A stretch of DNA of 64,000 bases from Stenogyne calaminthoides (lineage: Eukaryota > Streptophyta > Magnoliopsida > Lamiales > Lamiaceae), in assembly GCA_037126765.1 (NCBI GenBank), contig JBBCBC010000025.1, positions 18,532,175-18,596,174 of the forward strand, read 5' to 3'. Made by a program: the position numbers and the translations under genes. Of this stretch, positions 1-11,652 are shown piece by piece (positions within the stretch are counted from its first letter, which is position 1; every line of letters begins with the position of its first letter). The notes under the pieces are model-generated. The model made no database searches. It was not told the DNA's origin and worked only from the letters and a program-made list of their open reading frames with translations.

Positions 1-212
1 GACTGGGTATGCGACATACTAGCCTTCATGTGTTCTTGGCTTAAATAGACTTAGATTTTTTTTTTATTTGCGAATCTATTTACGGATCGAACTTCGTGAG
101 AGGTCGGGGACCGATCCCCAAGTTAAGAAATGTAAAAAGATGGAGCAAGCCTGTGTTATAAGTCGTAACTCATAGAGAAATATACAACCGATCTGGATTT
201 TACTACTCATAG

Positions 213-1079
213 TTATTGGTAGAACTTCTTCAGGTAGGTCGCATTCCACGGATACATAGCGGGAATGCCCTTCAAGTCTTCGAGCTGGTAAGCCCCATTC
301 GGCAGACATTTCGAAATCTTCATGGGTCCCTCCCAGGTTGGACCAAAAACTCCTTTCTGGACACCGAGGATTCTTTTCAGAACGAGGTCGCCGACCTTGA
401 ACGAGGATTCTTTGAATTTTCGCTTTTGAGTTGTAATATTTCTCCGACTTTTGTTTGTAGTTTGTGTTTCTTAAGTTGGCTTCCAATCTTTTTTCTTTGA
501 GGAGGTCGAGGCTGAGAGATATGGCTTGATCGTTGTCCTCTGTGACTGCTTGCGACGTTCGATGGCTTCTGATCACGACCTCGGCTGGTATGACTGCCTC
601 CATCCCAAAATCCAAAGCAAAAGGTGTTTCTCCTGTTGAATTTCGGGATGTGGTTCTGTATGACCATAAGATGCTCGGAAGTTTGAAAGCCCATAATCCC
701 TTTGACGCGATGAGTTGAGTTTTTAGGGTGTGTTTGATTATCTTGTTCACAGCTTCAACTTGCCCATTGGACTGGGGGTGATAGGGGGTGGAGAACAACT
801 TTGCGATTTTCCACTTGGCGAAAAAGGCATCGATCTCGAAACCATCGAATTGCTTTCCATTGTCTGTAACGATCGCTTGCGGGAGGCCAAAACAACAAAT
901 GATGTTTTTCCAGATGAATCGTATGATTTTCTTCTGGGTGATGGTCACTAAAGGTTCTGCTTCCGCCCATTTGGTGAAGTAATCTACCGCGACCACCGCG
1001 AATTTTGAACTGCCCGGAGCTTTTGGGAAAGGACCAATCAGGTCAATCCCCCACTTCGTGAACGGCCATGGGCTGTATA
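213..1079 (-). pseudogene. Gypsy integrase catalytic core and C-terminus (fragment)
   Basis: Minus-strand translation shows the integrase core: WGIDLIGPFP near the start, VDYFTKWAEA, then VTDNGKQF with the second catalytic Asp, and YHPQSNGQVEA just before the catalytic Glu region. The C-terminal part, roughly bases 213-415, is in another frame, so one frameshift separates core and tail; the tail stop codon is at 213-215. An open frame runs on past 1079, but its first 16 residues or so come from the solo LTR inserted there and are not part of the integrase. The N-terminal half of the same domain continues at 2924-3289. Confidence 0.85.
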
Positions 1080-2923
1080 TGTTGGGATTATACTGGAAAG
1101 TATGTTTTTTACTTTGTATAATCGAAACCAATTTCGCACTTATTTATCAAATAAATTGTTTATCATTTGATGCTTTAAATACCATTGAATGTTACATATA
1201 TTTATTTGCATAACTGCTTCAATAATTAAATGCGTGTTACATTGTAGTTAATTTAGTGATACCGATCACGTAAGATTAAATTAACAATCCTTTGTAACTA
1301 AAAAGTACGTCATTCACGACCTAGATGGAAATGAACAACCCATCGCGAAAGGTTGAGGTGTAAGGCTCGAGATTAGTTTGTCTTGACCAAGAGATTACAC
1401 TAGTGCATGATGATGACTGAATAGGACCTTCTGGGAGGATAAATTCTTGAATCCCACAAGGAAGAATTAGACCTCGGTGGTTCGTTGTTTCTTAATCTTA
1501 AATCCTTAAATAGGATCACGTGGGATTGGTAACTATTGCTTTGACTTATCATGGGTAATAAATCAAAGAGATTCAATACTTTTTATCTTGAAGGCAATAT
1601 TATTAGTCACATGTGGTTGCTAAGATTTGATCTGAAGAATCGTGTGCAAAATCTGCTTGTTTGATTTGCCCTTGGGAGGTTCATAAGGTTTATCATACCA
1701 AATCTTGCAAGTGGAATTAGTTTCCTGATGGATAATAATGTTGAACCGCTTCCTTGACCAAGGATAAAAGATATTAATTAATGGAAAGCTATTTCAAATG
1801 GCTTGAATTAATTAATGGACTAGATAATCTTAAACACGGAAATAATGACCGGAGCCATATTGATCGTAATATGGGTTAAGATGGATAGTCTGATATTAAT
1901 TATGTAGTGGGATTAATTAATATTTATGGGCTTGAATTATATTGTGGCTCAATATTAGATATTCAAGGTCCATTAGAAGATCCAATATTAATTCTCCTAA
2001 AGGCCCCCTGAGTAGCCCAACATATAGTCCATTAACTGAAAAGGTGATTAAAATAAAATAAATATTGTTGCTTATTTTTCCTAAATATTTCAAAATTTAT
2101 GGATAAAAGAGGGAGAAAGATTTTCTTTGAATTTTGTTATGGAATGAAGATATGTATTCTTGGAATACAAGATCATCTCATTAAATTCAAGAAATCTCCC
2201 ACTTGGTTATCTATATGGAATTTTCGAAATTTTTGAATATAATGGGCAAGAAAGATTTTCTTGATTTTCTTGAAAAGATATTATGGAAGATATGTATTTC
2301 TTGAAATACAAGAATATCTCATAAATTCAAGAAGATCCAAATCTTGGATTCTTGCTTCATTTTTTCGAAAATAATCCATAATTGAGGAGGTGAGATTTTT
2401 GTGGAATATTTTAATTATGGGAAAAAGAATATAGGAGATATATTCAAGATTTCTTGGTGATCAAGAAAAGTCTTTTCCCACATTGATTTTCTACTGAAAA
2501 ATTCGACCACCTCCCTCCTATAAATAGGGGAAGATTGTTTCATTCCCAAGTACAATTCCATGTCTTTGGAAAAATTAGCAAATCCACATAAGTTGGTGCA
2601 ACAAAGTTTATTTTTTCCTTTTTGTTAATTGTTAAACAAGTGTCCTTCCACCTGGATAGTTGAAGCGAGGGTTAAGGAATACTTGGGAAGTCCTTTTGGT
2701 TAGTCCGTCCGGCCGAAGTCACCTTGCCATCCCGAGAGGGTACATTCACGTAAACCCGTAGATTCCGCGTCGTAGGGTTTACGTGGCTTTTTATATGCAT
2801 GATATGTTTTTGCAATTATTATTTGAATTAATATAGGATTAATTCATGCTAGTAATAATTAAAGAATTAAATTTGTATTTAAATATTCACCACGAATAGA
2901 TCTGTGCAACTCATTCCCCAACA
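1080..2923 (+). repeat. Solo LTR inserted in the Gypsy pol, with 5 bp target-site duplication
   Basis: The segment begins TGTTGGGATT and ends TTCCCCAACA, the TG...CA ends expected of an LTR, with the 7 bp inverted ends TGTTGGG/CCCAACA. It is bordered by GTATA at 1075-1079 and GTATA at 2924-2928, a perfect 5 bp duplication. It is 1844 bp long and has no coding domain, primer binding site or second LTR, so it is best read as a solo LTR left by LTR-LTR recombination. A TATA box (CTATAAATAGG) near 2520 gives a plus-strand orientation. The integrase reading resumes on the other side, which confirms an insertion. Confidence 0.88.
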
Positions 2924-3289
2924 GTATATCGACGTGAGCTCCTCCGAAGCTCGCTTAATCGTTGGAGCGAAAAACTGGCATTGCTGACATTTCTTCGCGT
3001 ACGCTATTGCATCTTTCCTTAGGGTTAACCGATACTAGCCTTGTTTGATCGTCTTGTAGACGAGGGACTGACCTGCGGTATGATTTCCACAATCTCCTTC
3101 GTGGATTTCTTTCAGGATCACTTGGCCTTCTTCCGGGGTGACGCATTTCAAAAGTGGCAAAGAGAAACTTTGTTTATAAAGTTGTTTGTTGATGACGGTG
3201 TACCTCGCTGCTCTTAGTTGTAATCGGCGAGCGGCGACCTTATCCTCTGGCAGTATCCCTTTCTTGATGTAGTCTCTGACTTCGGTCAT
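2924..3289 (-). pseudogene. Gypsy integrase zinc-binding (H2C2) N-terminal region
   Basis: Translation of the minus strand gives YTVINKQLYKQSFSLPLL, then VILKEIHEGDCGNH and QSLVYKTIKQG. This is the usual text leading into and through the HHCC zinc-binding domain of plant Gypsy integrases. The second His of the HHCC set is in GNH; the Cys pair falls after a frameshift near base 3040. It is the upstream neighbour of the integrase core at 213-1079 and was separated from it by the solo LTR. Confidence 0.75.
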
Positions 3290-4213
3290 CCAATTGTTTT
3301 CTTGGGTCGCGATCTGAAGGACTTCCCTATGAATGTTTGATGGACTCGCTTGGTTCGTCCAAGTTATATCCTTTATGTCGATGATGACGCGACCTACTGA
3401 GGGAGTTTTGAGTTTAGTAACTGCTATGTTGTCTATATCGTGGCGCTTCCGAACGCGTGTCCAAAGAGCTAGTGCATCGGGCTGTGTATTTTACGCTTTC
3501 GAGGTATCAACTCTATTTGCACCTCCTCAAACTTTTCGAGGAGGCTCTTTGCTATCTGCTGGTATTTCATCATTTGTTCACCCCGCTTCAGATTCTCCCC
3601 GACATCCGCATACGACCAACCGGGAATCGCCAGAAACTTTCAACTTTCGCACACCAATGGCCATCACCATTTCGAGGCCATTTATCAAGGCCTCATACTC
3701 TGCTTCGTTGTTGGTGGCATGAAAATCAAAACTCACAGCCGTGGTGAAGGATTGTTGTTAAAGGATCGACAGGACCACTCCACCCTGCCTCGGTGCTCGT
3801 TGAAGAGCCGTCGGCGTCTGCAATGTCCATGGGATGTCGGCCGCCTCCGGTGTTTTTTTCGGAAAAGTGAGCTTTCGGAGAAAGTTGGTGAGGACTCGAG
3901 CCTTGATCGCAGTTCGAGTGCGAAGGTGATCCCGAACCGCCCTAACTCAATGGACCATTTTAACAATCTTCCGGCTGTATCAGGTCGGTGCAAAACCTGT
4001 CTCAGTGGCATGGTAGTTAGGACTTCTATTTGGTGATCAAAAAAAATATTGTCGAAGCTTCCGGACGCTCATAATCAAAGCATAGGTGAGCTTCTCGAGC
4101 GGCGGGTACTTGAGCTCGACATCATTCAAAGTCTTTCTGATGAAGTATATAGCAAAATGGTATCGACCTTCCGTCTTCAAGATTAATATCAAGACCGAGA
4201 GCGAAATTCGAGG
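3290..4213 (-). pseudogene. Gypsy RNase H region, degenerate
   Basis: This lies between reverse transcriptase and integrase. On the minus strand around 3680-3730 the text ATNNEAEYEALI is readable, the conserved RNase H motif with its catalytic Glu, followed by a region ending in a second Asp motif. No frame stays open over the whole domain. The neighbouring plus-strand open frames at 3333-3747 are shadows of this pseudogene. Confidence 0.6.
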
Positions 4214-5230
4214 TCATGGGTATAGAAATAACTTCTCTACCGGTATGGGTTTTGCGCAAGATTTGGGGTTCGGAGAGGTACACTTTTGAGCTTCTTTAAA
4301 TACTGACAAATTGCGGGGTCCATGAGAACTTTCCTTTTTCATGGCTTCTAAAAAGGCTTGCACTTGTCCCCCATTCCGATACATCTGTTGAGAGTCATGA
4401 GACAAACCCATTAATCTTTGGATTTCTTTCACGCTATGAGGTGGTTTCATGTCCATGATGGCTTTGATCTTTATAGTTTTAGCCCGATACCTCATTGATC
4501 GATGATATGGCCCGAAACTTTCCCCGAACCAACTCCAAAACGCATTTCTTGGGATTCGGTGCATGTTGTATTTTCTCAAGATGTCAAAGGTCCGGGCGAG
4601 GGGCACGATGGTCCTCCTTCTTCTCACTTTTCACCACAATGTCGCCGATGTATACCTCCATGGTCTTTCCAATATCGCTTGGTGAACATTCGATTTACTA
4701 AACGCTGGTAGGTTGCCCCTACGTTCTTCAGACCAAATGGCATCCTCTTCCAACAATACACGTTTTTCTCTGTCAGAAAAGATGTGTGTTGCTGATCATT
4801 TTTCTCCATGGTGATCTGGTGATACCCGAAGAACGCATCCATGAATGTCATCATCTCGTGCCCAGTGGTGCTATCTACGAGGTGATCGATGTGCGGCATT
4901 GGAAAATAATCCTTCGGGCAGGCCTCATTGAGGTCGGTGAAGTCGATATATACGCCCGAGAGTTGTTTGCTTTTTTACTAAAGATCGCATTGGCCACCCA
5001 TCGCGGTGGGTCCTTTTTCGATCAACTTGTTATCTAGCAGTTTCTTTACTTCCTCGGCCAGGGTTGCGTACTTTTCCAGACCGAACTTCCTTCTTTTCTG
5101 GGACACTGGCCTTTTCGTCGGATCGGTGTTCAATTTGTGGCATGCGACCTCGGGGTCGATGCCGACCATGTCCTCATGTGACCATGCGAATACGTCTAGA
5201 TTCTGCTTGAGGAAATCTATCAATTGATCT
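4214..5230 (-). pseudogene. Gypsy reverse transcriptase, degenerate, altered active site
   Basis: Minus-strand pieces in order: LKQNLDVFAWSHEDMVGIDP and a downstream KLIEKGP (5223-4978), then the palm text TFMDAFFGYHQITM with the first catalytic Asp and MPFGLKNVGATYQRLVNRMF (4899-4690), then in another frame KTMEVYIGD (about 4641-4665), then the connection text MDMKPPHSVKEIQRLMGLS (near 4450-4380). The motif normally read as YVDD or YIDD is YIGD here (4641-4652), so one of the paired catalytic aspartates is lost. There are several frameshifts; the element cannot make an active enzyme. Confidence 0.85.
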
Positions 5231-5596
5231 CGCAGGTCGCTGGGAATTCACGTTTCGATGGTCACGCTTAGTTCCGGTCGATCGAGGTCGACCGGGATTG
5301 TTTCGAGCTCTTCGATTGGGGTTGCTCGTTGATCATTTATTTCCGTTCTTGGATCAAGGTTGGACTCTCATTTGTTTGAGTCGACCTCCATTGGTTTCAA
5401 AACTGGCGCGAGGTTCCAACTGTAAATCTCGTGAAGGCTTCTCTCTAGCTGTGATGTCAACTTCCATCGGTGTTACATTCGTTTCTTCCACACTGTCTAT
5501 CTTCATTTTATCACTTTCTTTCTCTCTCCGAGGTGGAGTTCGCCTGCATAACTTAGCCCCCCACCCCTGGATTTTCTACCAAAATAAAAAATGAAT

Positions 5597-5854
5597 TTAA
5601 ATTGACACAGTGTAAGTTAAACATTTTCTTGCCTCAATCTGGTCACCTTTGATGGTGTCAATCTTCCCGTCAGATCCGGGAAACTTAATACAATAAAAGT
5701 AAGATGAGGAGGCAGCCCCGAACTCATGTTCGAAAGGCCTGCCGAAGAAAGCATTGAAATTTGATGGAGCATCGATGATAACAAAGTCCACCGCCTCGTT
5801 GCCTTCACGTCCATGTCCAAGGTTGATGTGATCTCGACAGATAGCGCGGATCAT
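5597..5854 (-). pseudogene. Gypsy aspartic-protease/pol N-terminal region
   Basis: Minus-strand text FVIIDAPSNFNAFFGRPFEH, followed by KFPGSDG and GDQIEARKC, matches the stretch after the protease active site that runs toward the RT in plant Gypsy polyproteins. The catalytic DSG itself would lie to the right (about 5880-6000), where the frame is broken. Bases 5231-5596 link protease and RT and have no clear domain. Confidence 0.65.
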
Positions 5855-6322
5855 CCCATAGGCCTCAACAGTTGGTTCCCCGAAACCCGACCGACCTCAC
5901 AAGGCTCGACGTAGGAGTGGAAATCGCCACGAAAGGTCGAGTCTTTTTTTGAAAAGGATGTTGGAGAAAGCCCCATTATCGATCATGACGCGATGAACTA
6001 GAGCCCCATTATTCTCGCCGAGATCACGAGCGGGTCCCGGTTGGAAACACCACACCATCTCTCCCTCCTCCTGAAAGTGTGTTACTTCACTTGGGGGCGA
6101 TGGTGTTGATTGGAAGGCAACTCAAAGACCGCGGCATTGTCGAGTAGCTCGCGATCGGCTTTCCCCGGGCGCTCTGGTTACACAGAGGTCGTCGGGAGGA
6201 ATCCCCTGCGGTCCCCTCGCTGTTCTCCGCTCCCCGGGATCTGCGGACCTTGCTTTCCTTGGTCGGGCCGGTTTCTGGCGGTGGTATGCCGGGTCGCGAT
6301 TTTGTCGGCCGCTCGCCTTGGC

Positions 6323-7500
6323 TTAACAAACCTTTCCAACTTCCTTCTTCATACTGACTTCAAGAGCTCCTTTGGAGGTCGCGACAATGCTCAGTGTTAT
6401 GCCCAATGGAGTTGTGGTAGTCACAAAACTTCTTCGGGTTGAGTTTGGAGGTGTCCTGGTACATTTCCTGGACCGGGGGAATCTGTTGTCTGCCCCTGAT
6501 CGCCTGATAGATTTGAGCTGCATTCATGGTCAGTTTTTCCAGGAGTTTTACCTCCAGAGGGTTATCAACTGGCTTGAAAGTCCCCGGAGTTCGTTAGTGC
6601 GTGGATCTGGGCCTCCTGTACGGTTTCTCGGGTTTTGGATCAGGCTTCTTGACTTCGATCTTCACCTCGCTTGGTCGCTGCTCGCCCAATATTGATGCCA
6701 GTATCTCGACATTGGTGATCATAACCCCTGCCCGGTATCGGAAATTGGCATAGCTCGATGGATAATCCTTGTTCATCATTTTCCAGAGTTTCGTTCCCTT
6801 CTTCAACCCATGCACTATTCCCAACACCTTAGCTTCGTCGCCCAGCGGCTCGCCTCCATAATGAGCTGGTCTATTCGATCAATATATGCCCGGTCCGACT
6901 CGCCGCGAACCGATAGATGTTTGCCAAACGCTTTGTTCCCCTTATCGGGGTCACGAGGTGAAGTGAGCGAGAACAATTGAGCCGTCGGTGGAAAGACTAC
7001 ATGGAGGTCGGGGTAAGGAGTTGAACCATCGGTAAGCTTGGTCGCCAGAGTGAGCGGAAAAGCGGCATTGAGTGGCATCAGTCGCGCCACGGAGTTCATG
7101 TAGGACGGTATTTGCTCACGTGATTTATCCGTTCGGTCTTCCGCCAGTATTGGGTGATGGAGTTGACACCGATCTTGATTTGTCTGAGCGAGGATGACCG
7201 TGGGTGATAATGACAAAATGGGTATTTTTTGGTGGTGAGGCACTCCCTTTGCTCGCCCATTTGCTCTTGGAGGTCCTTGATGTTACGAAGGATGGCGGTC
7301 ATCGTGGAGAAATGTTTACATCCGGCGACCTCGCCAGGGATGACAGCGAGTGGAGAATTTCTTTCGGGCCCGGGTGATGGGGTTCGATGACGTCTGCAAT
7401 GTGAAGGGGTTCTTTCCACCCTGCGAGGTGAAGGACTTCGTTCGAGCCGATCTTTCGCCGATACTCGTTGTCTGGGTCCGCCTTGGGCTACCGATCCTGA
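6323..7500 (-). pseudogene. Gypsy gag, degenerate
   Basis: Minus-strand text in two main frames shows the gag capsid-type region: PLTLATKLTDGSTPYPDLHV, then FSLTSPRDPDKGNKAF and a short helical segment into LHGLKKGTKLW-like text (7243-6600). A Cys/His cluster CDYHNSIGHNTEHC lies at 6384-6425, the zinc-finger-like motif near the end of plant Gypsy gag. Upstream text (7419-7100) contains IKDLQEQMGEQ, the helical start of gag. Frameshifts separate the pieces. The plus-strand open frames at 7350-7864 are shadows. Confidence 0.7.
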
Positions 7501-8174
7501 ACACGAACTTTCAAGTTCGGCATAGTTGCATTTCGTCGGCGGTGATCCTCGGCCGGCCTTGGTGCGGGCCGCTATTGAAACCTTCTGAGAATAGAAGTTT
7601 GTGAATGGGATTAGGCCCTCCGTTCGGATTCTGCCGATATCTTTGAGTGCGTTAGTCCCTCGAGTTGGGTTCCTCCTTTTCCCTTGTCAGAGGTCCATCT
7701 GGCGAGGTTCCCTGCAACAGGTTCTTCTTGGCGAGGCCCTTCGTAGTTGGCTCTATCCTTGTAAGACTCTTCGCGGCGGGACTCCTCGCTCCCTTGGCCT
7801 TTGCCCTTACTTTGGGCCTTCCGGTTCAGGTTGTGGCGTAGGTCGACGTCTGGGATCGACTTGACCGCTTTGGTACAGAACTCTGCGATGGCTTCATCGA
7901 TTTCTTTCGGAGTACGGATCTGCTCGAGCTTTTGAGCAATCCCCGTGGTGGGTCCCCACCTTGCGATTGCTAATGGTAAGACGTTAGCCCCTACTCACGG
8001 AGAGACATGAAACCGGTTTTTTTTCTCTTGGTGATGAGAGTTGCTTGAGACATGGTTGAGTGGTTTTTTTGGGAGATTTGGGTGTATGAGATGGATTTGT
8101 ATCGAAGATTCGTGAGGAATACTCCAATGAGAAAACACTAAGTATTTAGCTCGAGATTTCTTAAAGAGTACCAT

Positions 8175-8188
8175 CCATCTAGCGCCAA
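8175..8188 (-). other. Candidate primer binding site next to the Gypsy 5' LTR
   Basis: One base inside the LTR boundary the minus strand reads TTGGCGCTAGATGG. Its position directly after the 5' LTR and the TGGCGC start fit a tRNA primer binding site. I cannot name the tRNA with certainty. Confidence 0.5.
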
Positions 8189-8189
8189 T

Positions 8190-8880
8190 TGTTGTGTACT
8201 AAAATATGAGGATTATGGGATATGATGTGGCTTAGTGATCTTTAGTGACACAAACAATAAATGTGTAAAGTGGATTGTATTTAAGTTATATGATTGTTTG
8301 AGAGAATAAGAGTTTGAACAATAAATTTGCAAGAGGTTTGGTAAGGTATTTTTTTTCTCCTCTTTCTTGGTCATAAATAACCCCTATTTATAAGGTTTGG
8401 GAGAGTGGAGCTCACTCTCTCGATTTACAAGGACAAGTAGCCGGAAATAGCTCTGCAAAACATTAAATGCTACATGATTGATGTGACCCAGGTCGGAGGT
8501 CACTGGGAGGTCGCTCGAGGATCAAGAGCTCGCGCTCCTCGCTGGGACGTCGCCTGAGGCAAATCCGGATTTGCAGGGATTTAGTCGTCTAACTACTCCT
8601 AGCTACTCATCATTACCGTCCTTTACTGACACATCTCTGATTGAGGCCATTCTTAGGTAAGGCTCCTGGCGCTGCTCGGCTGCCACGGGTCTCATCTCAA
8701 TTAATGCTCCGTACTTGTGTCAGTGCGCGATCAACGAGGTGCATCAAGGTTGCATGCTCGTGCCTGAGGTGCCTTTGCTTCTGTCTTTCTGGCGAGGTGT
8801 TATATTTGCGCAAAATGTGGTCTGGTCCTCATCTGTTTCTTTCCAGGCCGGGCCCGACCTCGCGCCATATGCCCACAACA
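8190..8880 (-). repeat. 5' LTR of the Gypsy element
   Basis: On the plus strand the segment runs from TGTTGTGTAC to GCCCACAACA, so both strands start TGTTGTG and end CACAACA-like, as LTRs do. It is 691 bp long, and gag begins after a primer-binding-like sequence on its left. On the minus strand a TATA-like box (CCTTATAAATAGGG) lies near 8380-8397. The partner 3' LTR is outside the window. Confidence 0.8.
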
Positions 8881-11652
8881 AAGGTAATTTTTATTGTTAC
8901 ATATTTTTGTTGAATTTACTTTAATAGCTTAAAAGAATACTGATTTAAATACTAATGAAGTACAGGTCCAAGATTTGCAGCCACAACATTATGAAAGAAT
9001 GTCAGTGAACCATGTTTCTGCACATGAGAACTATATTTGTTCTGAGCATTTCCATAATACATAATAAACCAAGTTTTATCTTGTAAAATTCTAATTAAAT
9101 ATTTCGGGCCATGAATATCTTAGGATTATTTACTATTTTATATGTTGATCACCTATTTTATTTTATCTGTAAAAGACGAGAGATACTATCTTATTATGAG
9201 ACTGTCTTTGAGACTATTCTATTAGTGATTTGTGCTTTGCAGGTTTCACTTGCAGCTAAGAGTGTGAGCCAATAAGAAATTCAAATAAACAATTTTGATC
9301 GCCATATTTGTAGACATACATACTAATATAGTAACAACTAAAATATTATTAAAAATATTTAAATATTATTTTCACTGATTAGTAATTACTATAGAAAAAG
9401 AATTTTAAAAATAAATTTAAGATATATGTCAAATATATGAAATTAAATAATTATGAAATATAACTTTTTTTTTACATGTTGGAATAGAGCAGAGAAGAAG
9501 GTGGAGGTTTGGGGATGAGACTCATGAGAGAAATTCACGTCATTTGGAAGCCGTTTGCTAGTTTTAATTATATTTTAAATAATTAAAGTATCAGACAAGT
9601 GTCAAATTGAGAGGATATAAAAAAGGAGTGTAATACAATATTTTGGCGCAGAGAAATCTAAGCGCTTTTGAGGTTCAACGTTCAACGTTGTATTAAAAAA
9701 AAGTTGGTTATGATTTGAAGTCAATGTGCAATATATGAAAAGTTTTAAGTTAAAATCTGAAATTGTAAATTAATTTCTAATTTTTTTAATTGAGCATGAA
9801 ATATATTTTTGGTCAAAGGCCATTTGGACAAATTTTTATGCTAATAAGGCTACTACAACTAATTTCCCTACACTATTTTATGTTGCTAAATGTCTTTTTT
9901 ACCCTTAATGAAAAAGACTCTCTCTTTCTCTTTATCCGTATGTTAAATTTCATCCCACCTACATTTTCTCCTTCTAATCTAAATCTAATAAATAAAAAGA
10001 ATTATTCATCTTCTTCCTCAAGAAGCTTCCTCTGAAATCATCTCTACATTCATCCGTGTTTCCCAGTTTCAACTGAGAAATTGATTCTAAAATTTGTTCC
10101 CGAATTCAACCCCAAATTTTATTTTTAGAAAAAAAAAACTTAAATGAATCAACATATAAAAACAAAGCCATCCCCAAATTCTAAAATTCTTTGCGATCAG
10201 AGATGCAAGAGAAATAAAAAAATCGAGCAACAATAGGATGAATACCTGACGATTAAGGCATGACTGGATAAAGGGTAGTGTAGATTAGGATTCCTTCAAC
10301 ACGACTACACCATCACAAAGTCTGAGAAGCAGTAGGAAGGGGGGAGGGAGGGGGAAGAAATAAACTTGGTGGGTGAATTTTCTTCATTAATTCGCACTCT
10401 CGTTAGGGAATAAATATTTAAATGGAAGATTTTTAACTATAATTGAGTTGCAAAATTTTGGGAAGAAGATGAACAACGGGAGTTGGGGAGTGGTCGCGAG
10501 GGGACGTGGGAGGAGGGTTGGGCCTCTTTAGTTAGATCAGTATCACAAAAATAATTTGCATATATATTTTAAAACTTAATAGTATTATTTTAAATTATTA
10601 ATTCTCAAAATTAACTTAAAAAAAAAGAAGAAAAAGACACGCTGTGTAAGATTCTGAGTATTTATTTATTTTTAATCAAGAAAAAGACTGTAAGAAATGG
10701 GAGAGTTTTTTTTTTGGCCTATTTTCATCAAAAAATGGAGTTAAATTTCATCAAGGATACAAAAAATTTTTGGGGGAAAAACTTTAAGGTACAAAGTGTA
10801 AAAACAAAAAACTCTAAGGTCCAAATAAAACTTTTTGGTACAAAGTGTAGTTTTTTTTTCAAACAAAGTACAATTTTTTTTGTACCTTATATAAATAAAA
10901 ATTGCATTTGTACCTTAGAGTTATTACTTCCTATTTTTTGTACCTTAGAGTCATTATCTCTAGATTTTTTACTCTATAAATTGATAGAATATTTTGTCAC
11001 CCCAAGTGAATCACCCCATATAACATCGTCCCATATAAATTTTTATCATATTCATTTGAATTTTGGAGGTAGAAATAACCCTGCCTTGGTTTCAACTATT
11101 TTATTTGGATCTAATTCAAGAAAAACATAATTCTGAAGGGAAAAAAAAAAACATAACCACATTTTATAAATCAAAAAGTTTTGTATCTATCCCCTTTAAT
11201 AAATAAGATTTCTATTCATTTCTTAATGAAAATACACATATACTCTTATTAGAAAAAATAAATTATACCCACATTTTTACCCACCCCACCTTCCATGCCA
11301 ACAACCTCCCCCAATTTGGTAAATATTTTGCTAAAGGTAATCATTAAAGATTTAATTAATAAAAATATGAATTTAATTTTGTAATTTGGATAAAGTATTT
11401 GTAATTTACTCATATATCATAAAATTTGTTTGATAATTATATAAGTTTAGATATAATTATACTACATTCAAATCAATATTTAAATTTAAATAATTAAAAT
11501 GAGAAGTATTTAAAGATAAAAATAAAGTTTTATAAATAAAATAAAATATTCAAATTAAATTATAAATATATTAACCGTTTAAAGTCAAATAATAATGTAT
11601 GCTTCGTTTCTTTTAATTAAAGAGGGAGAAAGTAATAATTTTAATTAATTAA
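8881..11652. other. AT-rich spacer without recognised genes
   Basis: I see no coding domain on either strand. The long open frames here (for example around 9790-10035 and 10714-11130) are low-complexity T- or K/N-rich text without motifs. The stretch holds a purine-rich G-run tract at 10337-10356 and a foldback sequence near 10775-10960. Confidence 0.6.
10775..10960. repeat. Foldback (inverted-repeat) sequence, MITE-like
   Basis: The left side repeats ACTTTAAGGTACAAAGTGTA and ACTCTAAGGTCCAAA; the right side has the reverse complements TTTGTACCTTAGAGT and TTTTGTACCTTAGAGTC. The unit (A)CTCTAAGGTACAAA therefore occurs several times in opposite orientations around a centre near 10865. It can fold into a long imperfect hairpin. 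No target duplication could be fixed. Confidence 0.55.

Larger units (their letters stand above)
1..8880 (-). mobile_element. Ty3/Gypsy LTR retrotransposon, degenerate, 3' end outside window
   Basis: Read on the minus strand from right to left, the order is 5' LTR (8880-8190), gag, protease, reverse transcriptase, RNase H, integrase. The integrase lies last, as in Ty3/Gypsy. The 3' LTR would lie left of base 1 and is not in the window. All domains carry stops or frameshifts, so the element is dead. The RT text around the active site (KTMEVYI) and the RNase H motif NNEAEYEAL resemble the non-chromovirus Tat-like group of plant Gypsy elements; that assignment is inference. The element is interrupted by a solo LTR at 1080-2923. 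Confidence 0.9.

Noticed and set aside
76..1131. A 351-codon minus-strand frame taken as one integrase gene
   Set aside because: Its first 16 codons or so come from the inserted solo LTR and its last third is out of frame with the integrase C-terminus; only the middle is real integrase text.
3333..4036. Plus-strand open frames of 96-129 codons
   Set aside because: Antisense shadows of the degenerate Gypsy RNase H region; no domain text.
7350..7864. Plus-strand open frames opposite gag
   Set aside because: Shadows of the minus-strand gag region; no motifs.
10714..11130. 138-codon plus-strand frame
   Set aside because: Low-complexity F/K/N-rich translation across a foldback repeat; no start context or domain.
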